A stretch of DNA of 64,000 nt from Anseranas semipalmata (taxonomy: Eukaryota > Chordata > Aves > Anseriformes > Anseranatidae), in assembly GCA_013399115.1 (NCBI GenBank), contig VXAA01003855.1:171724-235723 (forward strand), read 5' to 3'. The notes under the pieces were generated by a model. That model was not told the DNA's origin and made no database searches. It saw only the letters and a program-made list of their open reading frames with translations. Position numbers and translations under genes: made by a program. Below, in pieces: positions 61,407-64,000 of this stretch (its first letter is position 1; the number at the start of each line of letters is the position of its first letter).

Positions 61407-63026
61407 CCCAAGCCAAACTTCAGCTTTTTGGTCCAGATGTTCAGGACACCCCAGGGTGTAAGGGTGTGGGAGGGCCTGCAGAGAAGTGCTGCTGGGCTTT
61501 CCAGGGCTGACAGGAAACAAGAAACCGCTCGACAGCCCCTTGCACGTGCACTAGTCTCCCCACGCACCTCACCGTAGCCCTGGCATTCATTGTCCTTCCC
61601 TAGCACCATTGTGGGAACATCTTCCAGTGCTATATCAAGGTCCCCCCGACCTCCTCCCTCCCTTCCTGCACATCTTGCTCCTCACACTTGTGAACAGCAG
61701 AGCTGACCCACGCCAGGTGGGACAGGTGGACCTTGTCCCTCATCCAGCACATGGGGCTGATCTGGCTGCTGAGGAGCACCTCAGGACTGGCCGTGGTCAG
61801 CCCTCAGGGCTGGGTGTGCTGCTACCTTCTGCACAGCCAAAACCAAAGGGGATGAGGCAAGGGACTGAAGGGTTTTGGAGAGGTGGGCATCATAGAGAGA
61901 CAGCGTGGAGAGGACCTAAGGGCATTGCACTGCAAGGAGTGGAGGGAGGAGTACATTTGAAAAAAAAATCAGCCTTCACTATTAGTGCTGCTCATGGAAC
62001 AACATTTTATTAGAAGCATCTGAAAGTGTTTTTATTCCATAAAGTAGTTCATCCCTAACAGCTGTGCTTCAGAGCAATGCTGCCGCCGCCACCACCATGT
62101 TCGGTGATCAGCACAGCAATACTGCAGCCACAGAACTTCTCAAAACACTCATGTGATGGAAAAAAGAAAGAAAGTAGCATTGAGAGAGGAATTGCTCTGT
62201 TTCCAGCAAAGAGAGAATGCCTGAAGAAGGTAGAGTTAGGAAAAATACACCAGAGAATTTTTAAGCATCTATTGCTTCATGAGCAATTTTAATAAAAAAT
62301 TAATTTACATACTCTCTTCCAGTCCACAGTAGGGGTCATTTTCTGCTCTTTTCTTCCTTGGCTTTTCAATGCAGAGTGTATTTGCATAAAATCCTGATCT
62401 TTATCTCAAGGGTTCACCTGCTGCTCGCTTCCCACCTGAAGCCAAATAAGCGTGTTAGCAACACCATGCTCATTTCCACAGCAGCCAATTGTGATTTCAC
62501 AGCAAGGACAATGGCTGCCTCAGTTAAGGAATGAGCCACAAAAGCGTATTAAATGCCCTAGGAGGCAAAGATCTGGTTTTCATTAGGTACTCCACGTAAT
62601 AAGAACCAGGGGAGGTGAAACAGAGGAAGCAGGCAGTACATAAGCACAGCTCACATGAGATTTTTATAACACTTTCCATGAGCGTCAACAAGTCTGAGCG
62701 AGATTCAGCATCAGGGCCAGACAGGGCCATGGCGAGGTGATGCCCCTGCCAAGGCAAGGATGTTGGAGCTGATTCTTGATGCCTTGCCCATATTTCCCAT
62801 CGTGATCTCATCACCTGCTGCCCTCCAGCCAGTCCCAGCCCCTGAAAACTGATAACTTTTGCTAGCACAGTAGTGTCCTGAGCATTTAGAGCTGAAAAAT
62901 GCAGTCAGGGCAGTACACAAGAAGGATTACCCCCACCAGGAAGCTCTTTCATTCACACATCCAAAGAAGGCAAAGTGGCCCAGAGCAGCAGTGTTTTCTA
63001 CCTCATCAAATCATGATGCTAATTTC

Positions 63027-63212
63027 AAAGAATCAGAATGGCTTAGGTTGACCTTAAAGAGCATCTAATTCCACTCCCCCTGCCATGGGTAAGGACACTC
63101 CCACTAAGACCAGGTTGCTGAAAGCCCCGTTCAACCTGGCCTTGAACACCTTCAGGGATGGGGCATCCACAACTTCTCTGAGCAACCTGTTGCAGTGCCT
63201 CACCACCCTCAC
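63027..63212 (-). mobile_element. CR1 LINE 3'-end fragment, about 185 bp
   Basis: The + strand runs AATCAGAATGGCTTAGGTTG, CCCCTGCCATGGG, GGGGCATCCACAACTTCTCT to CTCACCACCCTCAC, the antisense of a CR1 tail with small deletions. It is truncated abruptly at about 63212. Confidence 0.92.
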
Positions 63213-63604
63213 CACTGATCCACTCTCTGGAACAAGAGAAGTGCAGCTGGCTTACTGGGAGCCAAACATAGCTGATCCAGAAAGACCTGAGCAGCAAACA
63301 GCTTATCTCACTGAAGTACCTCTGGTTCCCTCAGTGGTGCCTTTCTGTCTCACCCCATGTGCAGGTACCTTTGGCCAGGTGATGGAGGGGAAGACAGTGG
63401 CATGGGGGTTGTTTCTCTGGCTTCATTTCAGAAGAGCCTCTTGGTTTCAGGGATGTTTTCTCTTCCTGCTTTAAAGACCAAATAGAGACACAGAGAAATG
63501 AAGCATATCTCCAAAGTCACAGTGTAGGTCCTCACACTGACCAAAGTCTCTGTAAGGCCTTATCCAGATCCAGACCACTTCAAACCCGATATCTTACTTT
63601 TAAC

Positions 63605-64000
63605 CATAGCACCATAAAATGGATTGGGTTGGAAGGGACCTTATCTGGTCCCAACCCCCCTGCTGTAGGCAGGGATGCCACCCACTAGATCAGGTTGGCC
63701 AGGGCCCCATCCAGCCTGGCCTTGAACACCACCAGGGATGGGGCATCCACAACTTCTCTGGGCAACCTGTTCCAGTGCCTCACCACCCTCACAGTGAAGA
63801 ATTTCTTCCTAATGTCTAATCTAAATCTATCCTATTTTAGTTTAAAACCACTGCCCCTTGTCCTGTCATTATCTACGCGAGTAAAGAGTCCCTCTCCATC
63901 CTTTTATAAGCCCCCTTTAAGTATTGAAAGGTCACAGTGAGGTCTCCCCAGAGCCTTCTCTTCTCCAGGCTGAACATCCCCAGCTCTCTCAGCCTTTCTT
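63605..64000 (-). mobile_element. CR1 LINE fragment, cut by window end
   Basis: The + strand begins AGCACCATAAAATGGATTGG and GTTGGAAGGGACC, then continues through GGGGCATCCACAACTTCTCT, GGGCAACCTGTTCCAGTGCC and TTTAGTTTAAAACCACTGCC to CCCAGCTCTCTCAGCC at the last bases. It continues beyond the window, so its full length is unknown. Confidence 0.94.

Larger units (their letters stand above)
58861..63026. other. non-coding stretch, no gene recognised
   Basis: Contains (AAAC)n at 60472-60510 and (TTTA)n at 61380-61406. The open frame at 61609-62013 has no recognisable domain. Confidence 0.5.

Noticed and set aside
1..64000. CRISPR arrays, bacterial operons, tRNA or rRNA genes, endogenous retrovirus proviruses
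   Set aside because: No regular spaced repeats, no tRNA cloverleaf or rRNA blocks, and no paired LTRs or gag/pol motifs noticed. The window is bird nuclear DNA.

Overview
This window is vertebrate nuclear DNA and almost certainly from a bird. The evidence is repeated CR1 retrotransposon tails and reverse-transcriptase fragments of avian type, isolated CpG islands in an otherwise AT-leaning background, and one multi-exon protein gene with clean GT-AG introns. Nothing here looks bacterial: no operons, ribosome binding sites or CRISPR arrays. The species cannot be determined from the sequence alone.

The one protein-coding gene I can support is BCL2L14 (Bcl-G), on the + strand with coding exons between 46,994 and 53,026. 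Five coding exons join in phase to give 328 residues, against about 327 in human Bcl-GL. They carry the N-terminal EEIPLEDN-like block, a BH3-type LxxxGD core, and the C-terminal domain with DNHPMN and a GGWEK-type BH2 motif. Candidate poly(A) signals lie at 53,689, 53,722 and 54,298. In mammals the gene sits between ETV6 and LRP6. Neither neighbour is recognisable here, so the rest of the window is probably intergenic or upstream non-coding sequence.

Layout. 1-16 kb: non-coding, with ancient repeats near 1.8, 7.9-8.5, 14.3 and 15.4 kb and a small CR1 tail at 2.2 kb. 16.6-18.5 kb: two CR1 fragments of different subfamilies. 24.2-24.7 kb: an orphan CpG island. 27.6-30.2 kb: a CR1 cluster, including a younger CR1 inserted into an older one. 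36.0-37.1 kb: a strong CpG island interrupted by a 473-base assembly gap, the best candidate for a promoter, possibly that of BCL2L14 about 10 kb downstream. 39.4 kb: another CR1. 47-54.3 kb: BCL2L14. 58.6-58.9 kb: a GC-rich patch with a short tandem repeat. 63.0-64.0 kb: two more CR1 copies, the last cut by the window edge. Every CR1 copy recognised lies on the minus strand.

The most interesting observation is a 51-bp tandem duplication across the 3' splice site of BCL2L14 coding exon 2. It creates two in-frame acceptors that would give proteins differing by 17 residues. I found no evidence of an undescribed multi-gene system.
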